From Pomphorhynchus laevis (taxonomy: Eukaryota > Acanthocephala > Palaeacanthocephala > Echinorhynchida > Pomphorhynchidae), in the NCBI GenBank assembly GCA_012934845.2, contig WNNJ02002380.1, positions 78,179 to 142,178 of the forward strand: 64,000 nucleotides of DNA. The letters run 5' to 3'. A model generated the notes under the pieces. That model ran no database searches, was not told the origin of the DNA, and saw only the letters and a list, made by a program, of their open reading frames with translations. The position numbers and the translations under genes were made by a program. Positions 58,101 through 64,000 of the stretch are shown one piece after another; the stretch's first letter is position 1; every line of letters begins with the position of its first letter.

Positions 58101-61100
58101 TGCTGATCGTCTTTGAACTCACGACGTATGTATCTTGATTCAACGCTACATCTAAATGGTTGGCTGGTCTAGTGGTGTAGATATGCATTGTTGTATATTA
58201 CTTCCGGTATGGGATCGTATTTTAACGATCTATTAGAAACCTACCCTATGTGTGTGATCCGCTAGCCGGATCAGACGTTTAATTAAATACATTGAATGCT
58301 TGAAATACATTCGGTACACTTGACAAGGACAATCACTCGAAAGCTTACAAATAAATGTAATTTGTAATAAACTACGTGTTATGTTAGGCCATAAATTTTG
58401 TGATATTATATTAATAACGTAGTTTTCCTGTTAATGTGGAAACTTTTGGTGCGCTGGGTTTATACAGGCACGCGACTTTATACATGATTTAGGTCGGCGA
58501 ATAACGGCAGTGACAAGAGAGCGCTTATCTACAGAATTCTTGTTGCAGTGACTGAGCGTTACCATACAAGAAGCAATGATAGCCGCGTTTTGAGCACATA
58601 ATATTGAATGACACTGAATTCTTGAAAAATACAAGCATACATTCGGTTCAAGCATATATTAAGTGTAAACTTGAAAATAACAATCACTCGGAAGCTCACG
58701 AATAAAGGCAATTTGTAATTATACATATTTTTGTGAATGGCATTTTCATGAGTGGTGATTTTTATGCTGACCAGAACGCACATATGCTGCACAAACCGAA
58801 GTTTAAAAAACCTAACAATTACAATTTTTTATAAAACATCAAAAATAAAAAAGTACTGTTATAAAAATGGCCTAACGAAGAAAATATGTATGTTGGATTT
58901 GCAACAGTAAAAATTAAGTTGGTAACATACAAACGATATTTTCGCTAAACAACAAAACTTATATTTTGGTTAAAAAATACATTGGAGCACATTGGTGTCC
59001 AGATACAAACGCCTTCATATTTGAGAATGAAATATTTGACCAAGTTGATGGAGTGGCTATGGGCTCAGCAATCAAACTAACGATGTCTTTAGCCAATAGA
59101 AAACCATTCCATAGCGAGTTCCAAACTTAGTCAAAGGGTAGGTATACGTAGACAAAATATTTATGCTACTACAATATTATCCCTCCTCACACGGCATTAT
59201 ACAAATATTAAACGCACACGATTATGCAATACAATGATCCGTCGCCCTCGAAGAGTCGTCTTATCCCATCTCGTTTTTGATCTTCAATATAACCTGACAA
59301 GAAACGACGGAACACAAAGCCTTATCGCTACGTCAATAAAACCTATCAAGAGACTGATGCACACACAACCTTTTTTTTGCAAACCGTGTATACCATGCCA
59401 TCCGCCCCATTTGACCTCTCACAAATAGCATAAATATAAAAACGCAACTGTCAAATTTTTACTATCTCGGACATCCTCAATTTCCTCGACAATCAAGATG
59501 ACAGTTGTAGACCTCCAAAATGTTACAACAGAAAAGATACCCGAAGTGGACATTTAATAAGACCATATATAAATTCCAAGATGTCATTTCATAATTTGCT
59601 CTTCCTTCAAGCCGGTAAATGTAGATATTCTATCAACATATATCTACTTACGTTAATGGCATCTACTAAACAGCATGTGAAGATATGGTATTTACTATAT
59701 ATAATGGTTTTTACATAAAAGGAACACAACATTGAGCAACATATTTAAACAAAAGCTTTATTTGGGAGCAAGTGTATTGCATGTAAAGACTAAAGATTCT
59801 TTGAAACACGCATTAGACAGCATAAAATGCATTAAGGCGAGTCGATTAGAGTTAAGTCGTTGCTAAACATGACTTGACAAAGGATCATTTGATTAACTTC
59901 AAAAAACCAAATGCTGTCTGCGTGGAAGAGGACAATTTATTCTAGACAATTTATTAGAGAATTGTTGCTAATTATAGCACAGATGACAATCATGACAGAC
60001 AACAATTCACATTGGGACTTGCAATTACGATGATTAGCACTCAAATATAAATGCATTTGTTTTTCCAACGCTGCTTTCTTCCGTGTATTATTTAAATATT
60101 TTAGGTCATTCTAATAATCTGTGGTACTCGAAAATAATTAACAGTCGGTATCTTGCAACTAAATAAAATTTGTAATACTCGCACCTATAATTTTACTTAA
60201 GCTATTTTTAATCTCTGAAATTGAATAATTGTCACAAATGATATCTAAATATATAAAAAATTCTTAAGTAAAAATGATAAAACACCTTAATTTTTTAATT
60301 TTTTAATTTTAATTTTTTAATCAAAAAATTAAAATTTAAAATTCGAAAAATTAAAATTTTTAAAATTTAAAAATTAGTAACTTATAAAATTAGTTCTCGG
60401 TAATTTCGTGGGCGTGTTTATTCTTAATTTGCAAAGAAAGCACAAATTACTTAATGAAATAAAGTATAAAATGAAGTATTTATGAATATTAAAAAATTAA
60501 GTGATTATAAAATAATTGAATAGAGAATATAAGAGAATTATTAAAGTGAAGTATTCCAAGATTTCGAATGTTATTTTGATAACGTCTATAATATAAATAT
60601 TATATATTGACATGTTTTATTATAAGAAGATATCATTGACTATTTGCTTCAAATAACTTAGATATTTTTTATCAGTAATCTTGTATATTATACAACTTAT
60701 AAAATTTAATTTTGAATAATATTATATAAATATTATTTAAAATTAAATCTTATGGTAAAAATTTATATGAAATTATATATTTTAAATCGCGTATAATTTT
60801 AAATATTCTAATTTTGATTAATTAATTAATTATAATTTTAATTAATAATTTCATTTGTGTTTAATTGTTTTTTTATTTTTTTAAAGAAACAATTTACAAA
60901 CTTTTTTCTTTGTTAATAAAAGAAAAATTAATGAAAGCCAATAAAGTTAAATTGATGCTACATGACAAAAACTACAAAATATTTGCCTGGTATTTGTTTT
61001 ATAAGAAATCTAGTATTTTATCCACAAGTATTTATCAGCAAACTGTTATTTTGAATTTTAATATTTGCAAATTTAGATGTTCGACCATTATGAAATCTGA

Positions 61101-63108
61101 ACGTAAAAAAGAGCAACTTCGTGGTAAAACTAGATTACAGGTTATATCTGCAATTGATCAAATGGCACAGAATTCACTTAGAACAATAGCTGTGGCATAT
61201 CGTTTAATTCCTCTCGATCAAGGTATGTTCAATTGCATAACATTATGAACCTACATCTCACATATACTTTTGTTTAAACTTCTGCGTCAATTGTATATTT
61301 ATACTTACTCAGAGATGTAAGTATTAATATTTACCCCAATTTATATTATCGTTTTTTTTTATTAAAAACAGGATTAAACTCAGATATTGTATCGGCAGCC
61401 AACTTTTCGGATTTGAAAAATAATAGTGAATTGCGAGTTAAAATTGTAGAAAATTTTTGAAGATGTAAAACTTTAAATTTTTCAAAATCATTAAATTTTA
61501 GAAACTTGTTAAAATCAAAAGAGTTATAGAAAGCATCAATTTCCTCACGTTGTTATAATTTGATAATTTAAATATAATTTAATATAATTTAACAAATTGT
61601 CACATTTAAGACCGATATAATTGCGAAAGAAAACAAACTATTTTCTTATATAAAAGAAATATGAAGGAATGTATTGTAAATGCTTGTAATGTTATTTACC
61701 TTCTTTTAAAAACATTTTAATAATTTCAGTTTATTCAGCCAAACAGTAGTCCGAAGAGCAGAGAGCTCTTCGATGTTTAGTAAATGTTCATACAACAATC
61801 AATGATTCCACAGCTCTTGATAAAAAGATATCCCACTGTAATGAATTTTCGTAGTTGGCTGTACACCGGATTTTAAAATTACAGAAGAATTGCTTTCAAT
61901 TGAATCCATTAAAGATTAAACAAGAGGCGTGGATATTTTTGAATTAAGCAAGTGCATCACAAAATACAATTTATAGTAGGATAGGATGACTTCTGACACA
62001 ACCTGCGGATCTCCAAATTGGGTTGAAAAATATAGCAGGGCAATACTAGGAATCCAGAATAAATTCGCGGAAATTAATTCGGACCACAATACGATACAAT
62101 TACATCAACAGATGAATGGTCCAGTTTGTAAGAGTGTTCAGGGATCCTTCACAACATTTTAGAAGTATTCGAATTCATATACCATTTCGAATTCATTATG
62201 TAACCATCATTAAGACGATCTCGAGTGCGGTGATTGTCCTTAAATGTTTGCTTTAATTGTAGTTTCTTTTACGAAAATGGCTTTTGAATATATTACTCGT
62301 CAATAATCGTCAATCACATCCAAAGCAGTTTTATGCTCTGTTCATGTGAAAGATTATTAGCACATTCTGCGGGATTAGAAATAAAATGTATATTAACATG
62401 GTATCTCTTCACATAGCCGATACATGCTCGTAGCTTATAAGGGACTTTGCTTTATTCTTTCATGTTCTTCTTTTTACTTTCATTTTTGAAGGGTAAAAAA
62501 CTCAAAGTTTTATTCAACATAAAAAATTAGCTTAATAATTCTACAGTAAAATAGTTACTTCTATGTTAATCATAAAGAAATAGATACATGGAATATTTCA
62601 TTATAATGGAATATATGAAGTATATATTTCATAATATACTGTATTTGTTGAAAAACAGGTGAAATCAGTATCTGATGATATTATAAAATAGATTTAATAA
62701 AGTAAATTTATATATTTTGCTGTTATCTAATAATAATTAATAAGGTTTTAAAATCTTGACATTAAAAAAACAGATTTGAAATTATTTCAGGGGAAGAGAT
62801 AGATTGGGAGGATGAAGAGGCTGTCATTCAAGATATGACATGCTTGTGCATCGCTGGTATTCAGGATCCTGTTCGAGATGAAGTTTGATTTCATTTCACA
62901 TATTCCGTTTTAACAACATAGTATTAAGGTCCCCGATGCAATAAGGAAATGCCAGAGAGCCGGAGTTGTCGTTCGCATGGTAACTGGTGATAATATTAGC
63001 ACAGCCAGATCAATTGCATTGCAATGTGGAATTATAAGACCGGATAGCAAATTTTTAGTACTTGATAGCGCAGAATTTAACGCACGAATTAGAAATGAGG
63101 ATGGAAAG
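39895..63108 (+). CDS. ATP2B: Plasma-membrane Ca2+-transporting ATPase (PMCA), 13 exons, C-terminal part beyond window
   Basis: A P2B-type ATPase that exports Ca2+ from the cytosol in exchange for protons at ATP cost. The exons below join with consistent codon phase into about 695 residues. These contain M1-M2, the actuator TGES (236-239), M3-M4 with PEGLP (379-383), the phosphorylated Asp 422 in DKTGTLT, the nucleotide-binding KGASE (547-551) and TGDN (654-657). The P-domain hinge (TGDGTND), M5-M10 and calmodulin-binding tail should lie to the right. All splice sites are GT/AG. No stop or missing catalytic residue is seen, so the gene is probably functional. SERCA is less likely because the MVTGDN..TARSIA and [17 protein letters not shown] stretches are PMCA-like. 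Confidence 0.93.
40158..40358 (+). CDS. ATP2B: PMCA exon 2 (cytosolic linker and M1)
   Basis: Phase 1 to phase 1. It encodes [20 protein letters not shown], then [19 protein letters not shown] and the first membrane helix [29 protein letters not shown] matches the FGKNFIPP of animal PMCAs. Separated from exon 1 by a 46-bp intron; the donor is CACAG|GTAATT. Confidence 0.92.
41100..41480 (+). repeat. Family F 3'-end, plus orientation
   Basis: It starts in decayed coding sequence and ends it with [10 protein letters not shown] and a stop at 41240, the same C-terminus as the RT at 38484. The matching 3' UTR follows (AATACGTCATTAGCATGCAT, GATGACCTCTAATCCTTATT) and the outer end AAAATACGTAGACTCAATTA at 41455-41474. 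This fixes the dispersed repeats as 3' ends of the RT element. Confidence 0.8.
41500..43865. other. Unique intronic AT-rich DNA
   Basis: 41525-41600 has a short family F-like inner segment (CATTAAAAGGAACTGTTATA). 42100-42700 is purine-rich with scattered short frames but no recognisable protein. Nothing else could be assigned. Confidence 0.4.
43868..44280 (+). repeat. 139-bp tandem repeat, about 2.9 copies
   Basis: TTTTGCCATCGTCTTAGTTC (with one variant) recurs at about 43887, 44026 and 44165, with the rest of each unit (GTTGAAGACATTTTTCTC, GGCAAGTTCTAAATAC) conserved. The last unit is shortened internally. It lies 0.9 kb before the Merlin arm, with which it shares no sequence. Confidence 0.9.
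45196..46462. repeat. Left arm of a 1.27-kb inverted repeat (Merlin unit)
   Basis: Reverse complement of 47571-48835 with only scattered differences. The arm contains a 153-codon minus-strand frame (45388-45849), a 55-bp motif also found elsewhere (GTATTTCACGC..GAATGGTCTCACTC) and a T-rich stretch. Ends were located by eye where pairing stops. Confidence 0.9.
45388..45849 (-). CDS. 153-residue frame of unknown function in the left arm
   Basis: Begins [20 protein letters not shown] and ends [14 protein letters not shown]. It contains a Cys pair in KRCSCDKS and no motif that I recognise. Its twin at 48186-48647 is identical except Tyr for His in one place, which follows from arm identity. The inner part overlaps the short GTTATCGTCG repeat. 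It could be a captured exon, an accessory transposon protein or chance; coding status is unproven. Confidence 0.3.
   Translation of the reverse strand: MKEYLQFRYFSTFLFCYDKVSITEKIRKMIRTFSTQTANTVFIRVHYLKSYLMNLFTEHASKRCSCDKSNSVTKALSCPNGYLPLPRHICIRDSLAKVDTISSQTRKNDDNSSKYRFVITMTNQFRIPPTAGFREGLADGTRVMCMKYQKDFW
46463..46580 (+). repeat. Partial third copy of the inner arm end
   Basis: AAAGCTTTGGTAATTTGAGA and AATTTTTAAAATTCTTAGAA repeat 46170-46265 in direct orientation with a few differences. So the inner end of the left arm is duplicated next to the transposase 3' end. Confidence 0.85.
46555..47507 (-). pseudogene. Merlin (ISXO2-type) DDE transposase, decayed
   Basis: Minus strand from [13 protein letters not shown] (ATG at 47507). 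An N-terminal region ([20 protein letters not shown]) resembles the zinc-binding part. Then [39 protein letters not shown] (first catalytic Asp), [29 protein letters not shown] (second Asp) and [15 protein letters not shown] (catalytic Glu region). Breaks: a frame change near 47250-47290, an in-frame TAA at 46922-46924 and a one-base shift near 46694. These leave the transposase inactive. It occupies most of the 1.1-kb spacer between the inverted arms. Merlin is the eukaryotic DNA transposon group related to bacterial IS1016. Confidence 0.88.
47571..48835. repeat. Right arm of the 1.27-kb inverted repeat (Merlin unit)
   Basis: Pairs with 45196-46462. It carries the plus-strand twin of the unknown 153-residue frame. 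The outer end meets a second inverted repeat at 48740-48990. Confidence 0.9.
48186..48647 (+). CDS. 153-residue frame of unknown function in the right arm
   Basis: Mirror twin of 45388-45849 (one Tyr/His difference). Same lack of known motifs. The near identity shows that the two arms are recent duplicates or are kept alike by gene conversion. Confidence 0.3.
   Translation: MKEYLQFRYFSTFLFCYDKVSITEKIRKMIRTFSTQTANTVFIRVHHLKSYLMNLFTEHASKRCSCDKSNSVTKALSCPNGYLPLPRHICIRDSLAKVDTISSQTRKNDDNSSKYRFVITMTNQFRIPPTAGFREGLADGTRVMCMKYQKDFW
48740..48990. repeat. Secondary inverted repeat at the right arm boundary
   Basis: About 105 bp on each side (GTGAGACCATTCCGCGTGAA at 48770 against TTCACGCGGAATGGTCTCAC at 48943) separated by about 30 bp containing CGAAACGGTACT. 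The left half belongs to the Merlin arm and the right half to the 385-bp repeat, so two related units lie head to head. Confidence 0.85.
48935..49313. repeat. 385-bp dispersed repeat, copy 1
   Basis: Near-identical to 51608-51992, starting ATATCAACGTATTTCACG and ending GATGGTTACTACTTTAGTTA. The first 60 bp are shared with the outer end of the Merlin arms. No open frame of interest; likely a non-autonomous derivative mobilised by the same machinery. Confidence 0.85.
49571..49789 (+). CDS. ATP2B: PMCA exon 3 (M2 and start of actuator domain)
   Basis: Phase 1 to 1, after TTATTAG. It encodes [20 protein letters not shown] (M2), [19 protein letters not shown] and the actuator strand [17 protein letters not shown], matching GWIEGAAILL, FNDWSKEKQFRGLQ and VGDIAQVKYG of PMCAs. 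Splices at TACG|GTATAC. Confidence 0.95.
49790..50814 (+). other. PMCA intron 3
   Basis: 1,025 bp, AT-rich. Holds a plus-orientation family F end (about 49885-50090) and a tRNA-like stretch just after it (CTAATTGGTTAAGAGC at 50097). No gene. Confidence 0.8.
49885..50090 (+). repeat. Family F 3'-end repeat, plus orientation
   Basis: AAAATTGATTTTTATTTTAA, ATAAAATCTTATGTAATAAT, then the outer end AAAATACGTAGATTCAGTTA at about 50068-50087. Matches the reverse complement of 38130-38300. Confidence 0.7.
50815..50937 (+). CDS. ATP2B: PMCA exon 4 (actuator domain with TGES)
   Basis: Encodes [20 protein letters not shown] and [11 protein letters not shown], the TGES loop needed for dephosphorylation, then ENRTMLSG. 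Phase 1 to 1; TTTATAG acceptor, TCTG|GTGTGT donor. Confidence 0.95.
50938..52366 (+). other. PMCA intron 4
   Basis: 1,429 bp. The second copy of the 385-bp repeat lies at 51608-51992. The rest is AT-rich and unassigned. Confidence 0.8.
51608..51992. repeat. 385-bp dispersed repeat, copy 2
   Basis: Nearly identical to 48935-49313 with very few substitutions, same orientation. It stops just before CTAAAACATTTCTAGCTC, where the copies part. A recent event, because introns 2 and 4 otherwise share nothing here. Confidence 0.9.
52367..52498 (+). CDS. ATP2B: PMCA exon 5
   Basis: Encodes [20 protein letters not shown] and [12 protein letters not shown], the end of the actuator domain (family: [20 protein letters not shown]), then an acidic linker. 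The long charged insert found in vertebrate PMCAs at this place is very short here. Phase 1 to 1. Confidence 0.95.
52555..52644 (+). CDS. ATP2B: PMCA exon 6
   Basis: Encodes [20 protein letters not shown] and [11 protein letters not shown], the basic linker and the start of M3 (family: KSVLQGKLTKLAVQIGKAG). The flanking introns are only 56 and 47 bp. Phase 1 to 1. Confidence 0.93.
52692..52894 (+). CDS. ATP2B: PMCA exon 7 (M3, M4, PEGLP)
   Basis: Encodes [20 protein letters not shown] (M3), a short outer loop and [20 protein letters not shown] (M4). PEGLP is the ion-binding kink that couples phosphorylation to Ca2+ release. Phase 1 to 0; donor GTTAAG|GTAAAA. Confidence 0.96.
53016..53134 (+). 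repeat. 40-bp direct repeat
   Basis: AATATTCATATGCATAAAAC followed by GATGCCTATCTAACAAC occurs twice, about 75 bp apart, in the same orientation and nearly identical. Confidence 0.9.
53688..54500 (-). pseudogene. Uncharacterised relic frames in PMCA intron 7
   Basis: Minus strand: 54186-54500 ([39 protein letters not shown]) and 53688-53966 ([39 protein letters not shown]). Between them a segment repeats a motif like [20 protein letters not shown], with two C..C pairs in a further frame. Amino-acid composition is protein-like, but I recognise no family. A decayed transposase is possible. Confidence 0.3.
55250..55385 (+). CDS. ATP2B: PMCA exon 8 (phosphorylation site)
   Basis: Encodes [20 protein letters not shown] and [20 protein letters not shown]. 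The Asp in DKTGTLT (residue 422) takes the phosphate from ATP. The frame stays open past the donor AGCTG|GTATAA but then meets a stop, which supports the intron. Phase 0 to 1. Confidence 0.96.
55444..55550 (+). CDS. ATP2B: PMCA exon 9
   Basis: Found by phase and similarity; too short for a standalone frame. Encodes [20 protein letters not shown] and [15 protein letters not shown] (family: LVTGISVNCAYTSKI). Intron 8 is 58 bp and uses the AAAAG|GT acceptor. Phase 1 to 0. Confidence 0.85.
55551..57577 (+). other. PMCA intron 9
   Basis: 2.03 kb. Contains a tRNA-like stretch (56030-56087, minus) and an integrase fossil (56170-57010). The rest is AT-rich. Confidence 0.8.
56170..57010 (+). mobile_element. 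Integrase fossil (Gypsy/Ginger-type, KRBA2/SCAND3-like)
   Basis: An HHCC-type zinc region (HKDKHYG ... CVTC) is followed by a DDE integrase core: [26 protein letters not shown] and [16 protein letters not shown] give Asp, Asp and Glu in the usual spacing. The [20 protein letters not shown] stretch resembles integrases that animals carry in KRBA2- and SCAND3-like genes, derived from Gypsy or Ginger elements. Only the integrase part remains. It is broken, with very few breaks, so moderately young. No LTR or terminal repeat found. Confidence 0.85.
57578..57816 (+). CDS. ATP2B: PMCA exon 10 (nucleotide-binding domain)
   Basis: Encodes [40 protein letters not shown] and [24 protein letters not shown] and KGASE are the ATP-pocket signatures of PMCAs. 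Phase 0 to 2; acceptor TTATTAG, donor AAGCG|GTAATT. Confidence 0.96.
57915..58725. repeat. Three copies of a CAATCACTCGAAAGCTTACA-type repeat around the Penelope relic
   Basis: AAGGACAATCACTCGAAAGC with ACAAATAAATGTAATTTG at 58325-58368. A second copy lies at 58675-58720 (AACAATCACTCGGAAGCTCA) in the same direction. A third, inverted and weaker, lies at 57918-57970. The first two also share ACATTCGGT upstream. They may be the terminal (pLTR-like) repeats of the Penelope-like element. Confidence 0.6.
58155..58260 (+). repeat. tRNA-like A-box stretch, SINE candidate
   Basis: GGCTGGTCTAGTGGTGTAGA reads like a tRNA D-arm with a good pol III A box (TGGTCTAGTGG). GGTATGGGATCG 45 bp later is a weak B box. 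No cloverleaf forms and there is no second copy in the window. Tentative. Confidence 0.35.
58930..59990 (+). mobile_element. Penelope-like retroelement relic
   Basis: [20 protein letters not shown] at about 59010-59070 is the diagnostic Penelope RT block (usually FxQxDGVAMGSPL). Further on, short frames read [15 protein letters not shown] and [12 protein letters not shown] (59800), which resembles the approach to the GIY-YIG endonuclease, then an FDW-like segment. The frame is interrupted many times and the MGSPLSP block is altered, so the element is dead and old. Confidence 0.65.
61077..61222 (+). CDS. ATP2B: PMCA exon 11
   Basis: Encodes [40 protein letters not shown] and RLIPLDQ (family: VIEPMASEGLRTICLAFRDF). 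A long open stretch upstream (60865 on) is AT-rich and not coding; the acceptor AATTTAG|ATGTTC restores the phase. Phase 2 to 1. Confidence 0.93.
61223..62790 (+). other. PMCA intron 11
   Basis: 1.57 kb. Contains the hAT relic at 61740-62165; otherwise AT-rich with no feature. Confidence 0.8.
61740..62165 (+). pseudogene. hAT transposase relic (ZBED5/GTF2IRD2-like)
   Basis: [19 protein letters not shown], an in-frame TAA, then [13 protein letters not shown] fit the F.(V/I)TEELL.L...(K)GTTTG.DIF block of hAT transposases domesticated in ZBED5 and GTF2IRD2. [40 protein letters not shown] and GPVCKSV follow, matching the LTTDGAPAM..G, LHCIIHQE.LC.K blocks with the key Asp and Cys/His positions partly lost. 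Several stops; long dead. Confidence 0.7.
62791..62882 (+). CDS. ATP2B: PMCA exon 12
   Basis: Encodes [20 protein letters not shown] and [11 protein letters not shown] (family: LTCIAVVGIEDPVRPE). Too short for a frame search; placed by homology, the TTATTTCAG acceptor and the GTTTGA donor. Phase 1 to 0. Confidence 0.93.
62929..63108 (+). CDS. ATP2B: PMCA exon 13 (P-domain start, TGDN)
   Basis: Encodes [40 protein letters not shown] and [26 protein letters not shown] is the P-domain loop near the phosphorylated Asp. Intron 12 before it is 46 bp. Phase 0 to 0; donor GGAAAG|GTAATA. It is the last exon in the window. Confidence 0.96.
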
Positions 63109-64000
63109 GTAATATTTATTATGTTAAGTGATATTTCCATTATTGTAATAAAGTTTGTAAAAAAAGTATTTTTTAAAATAAAATATAGACGATTTTTTTA
63201 AGAATTAAAAGTTTTTCATAAAACGTTTAACGTGTAGGATTATCATCTGAGTAAATGTAATCATGCCTCGGCTTTTTCGTCGATAATCAAAAACAAATCA
63301 AATTTGTAAATTTTGGTCAATGTAATTGCACTCTTCAAACAAAGTCTTTCAAAGGAAATATTTTGTCTCTTTTAAAATATTAATATTTAACCAAAATATT
63401 AATAAACAATAATATTAAAGTGATTTTATACACTATTTATTATTTAAGTGTATGATTCTAAAGTATTATAAAATACTTTAGATTATATTATATTAATCTA
63501 TATTATAGATTATTATTATATTATAGATATTATTAATCTATATTATATTATACTATTATATATATATTATATATTATCTATAATTATAATATACTTATAA
63601 ATATAATTATAATTATAAATATAATTATAATTATTAGAAAAATATAAATATAATTAATATATTTAATTTTGTCTAGTAGAATTTCCTTCGGATAAAATTT
63701 AATTATGTATTAGCTTTCTTCCAGATAATCAAAATACAAATTTTCGTTAATTCAATTAGCCTTTTCAAACGAATAAAACTTTATAGAAAAATATATTTTT
63801 TTTAAGAAGGCAATTGCATTTGCGAAAATATATTTACAAATAACGTTGATAAGTTCTTCGATTCTCGGGGTAAACAGCCAAGACATAATGTTATGTTGTA
63901 TATATTGCTGCATAAAAATATGCCATTTTTATTCTATGGATGATAGTCTGTAGTATAATATAATATAATATAATATAATATTATAATATTATATAATATT
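63109..64000 (+). other. PMCA intron 13 (partial), AT microsatellites
   Basis: Extremely AT-rich. ATTATATTA and ATATAATTATAA tracts cover 63430-63665, and a TATAA pentanucleotide array ends the window (63950-64000). No coding sequence; the next exon lies beyond the edge. Confidence 0.75.

Larger units (their letters stand above)
57817..61076 (+). other. PMCA intron 10
   Basis: 3.26 kb. A tRNA-like SINE candidate (58155-58260), repeats with a GAAAGCTT core, a Penelope-like RT relic (58930-59990), then 1 kb of very AT-rich DNA without features. Confidence 0.8.

Noticed and set aside
60865-61076. Upstream extension of PMCA exon 11
   Set aside because: The frame is open but very AT-rich and without similarity to PMCA; a splice acceptor at 61076 restores the family sequence and the codon phase.
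1-64000. CRISPR array, bacterial operon or rRNA
   Set aside because: No regularly spaced short repeats with unique spacers, no ribosome binding sites or operon structure, and no rRNA core sequences seen.

Overview
This is AT-rich DNA from an animal (metazoan) nuclear genome, most likely a divergent invertebrate. The evidence is one spliced gene with GT/AG introns, the standard genetic code, and a dense, layered load of non-LTR retrotransposons, Gypsy pieces, Penelope-like, hAT and Merlin relics. No prokaryotic gene, rRNA or convincing functional tRNA was seen. I cannot name the species from sequence alone.

The right 24 kb (about 39.9-63.1 kb, + strand) holds the one host gene I can support: a plasma-membrane Ca2+-transporting P-type ATPase (PMCA, ATP2B family). 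I placed thirteen exons by homology, splice sites and codon phase, giving about 695 residues from the N-terminus to the TGDN motif. The gene runs off the right edge. Its introns fall into two classes: five of 46-58 bp, and the rest of 1-9 kb. The long ones hold a Merlin (ISXO2-type) transposase between two 1.27-kb inverted arms, two near-identical 385-bp repeats, an integrase fossil, a Penelope-like relic and a hAT relic.

The left 39 kb is transposon-on-transposon. 1-1.7 kb: minus-strand Gypsy element running off the left edge. 1.9-5.6 kb: LINE family A (Jockey/I-like, ORF1 with zinc knuckles), minus strand, followed by an inverted 3' fragment of the same family. 6.6-7.2 kb: tRNA-like SINE candidate and a palindromic minisatellite. 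7.2-10.5 kb: LINE C (CR1-like), plus strand. 10.8-17.9 kb: three partial copies of LINE B (CR1/L2-like) in direct tandem, flanked by minus-strand RT fragments. 17.9-18.4 kb: Gypsy gag relic. 18.4-27.9 kb: AT-rich DNA with LINE 3' ends, LINE D and repeats of family F. 27.9-35.3 kb: two LINE A copies with 5' ends facing each other. 38.0-39.4 kb: family F, an RT element with a YIDD box whose truncated 3' ends recur across the window.

Only the Ca2+ pump looks like functional cellular coding sequence; it would export Ca2+ from the cytosol. Almost everything else is self-replicating DNA in various states of decay. The closest to intact are LINE A at 28-31.7 kb, LINE C at 7.2-10.5 kb, the second LINE B copy and the Gypsy gag-protease region.
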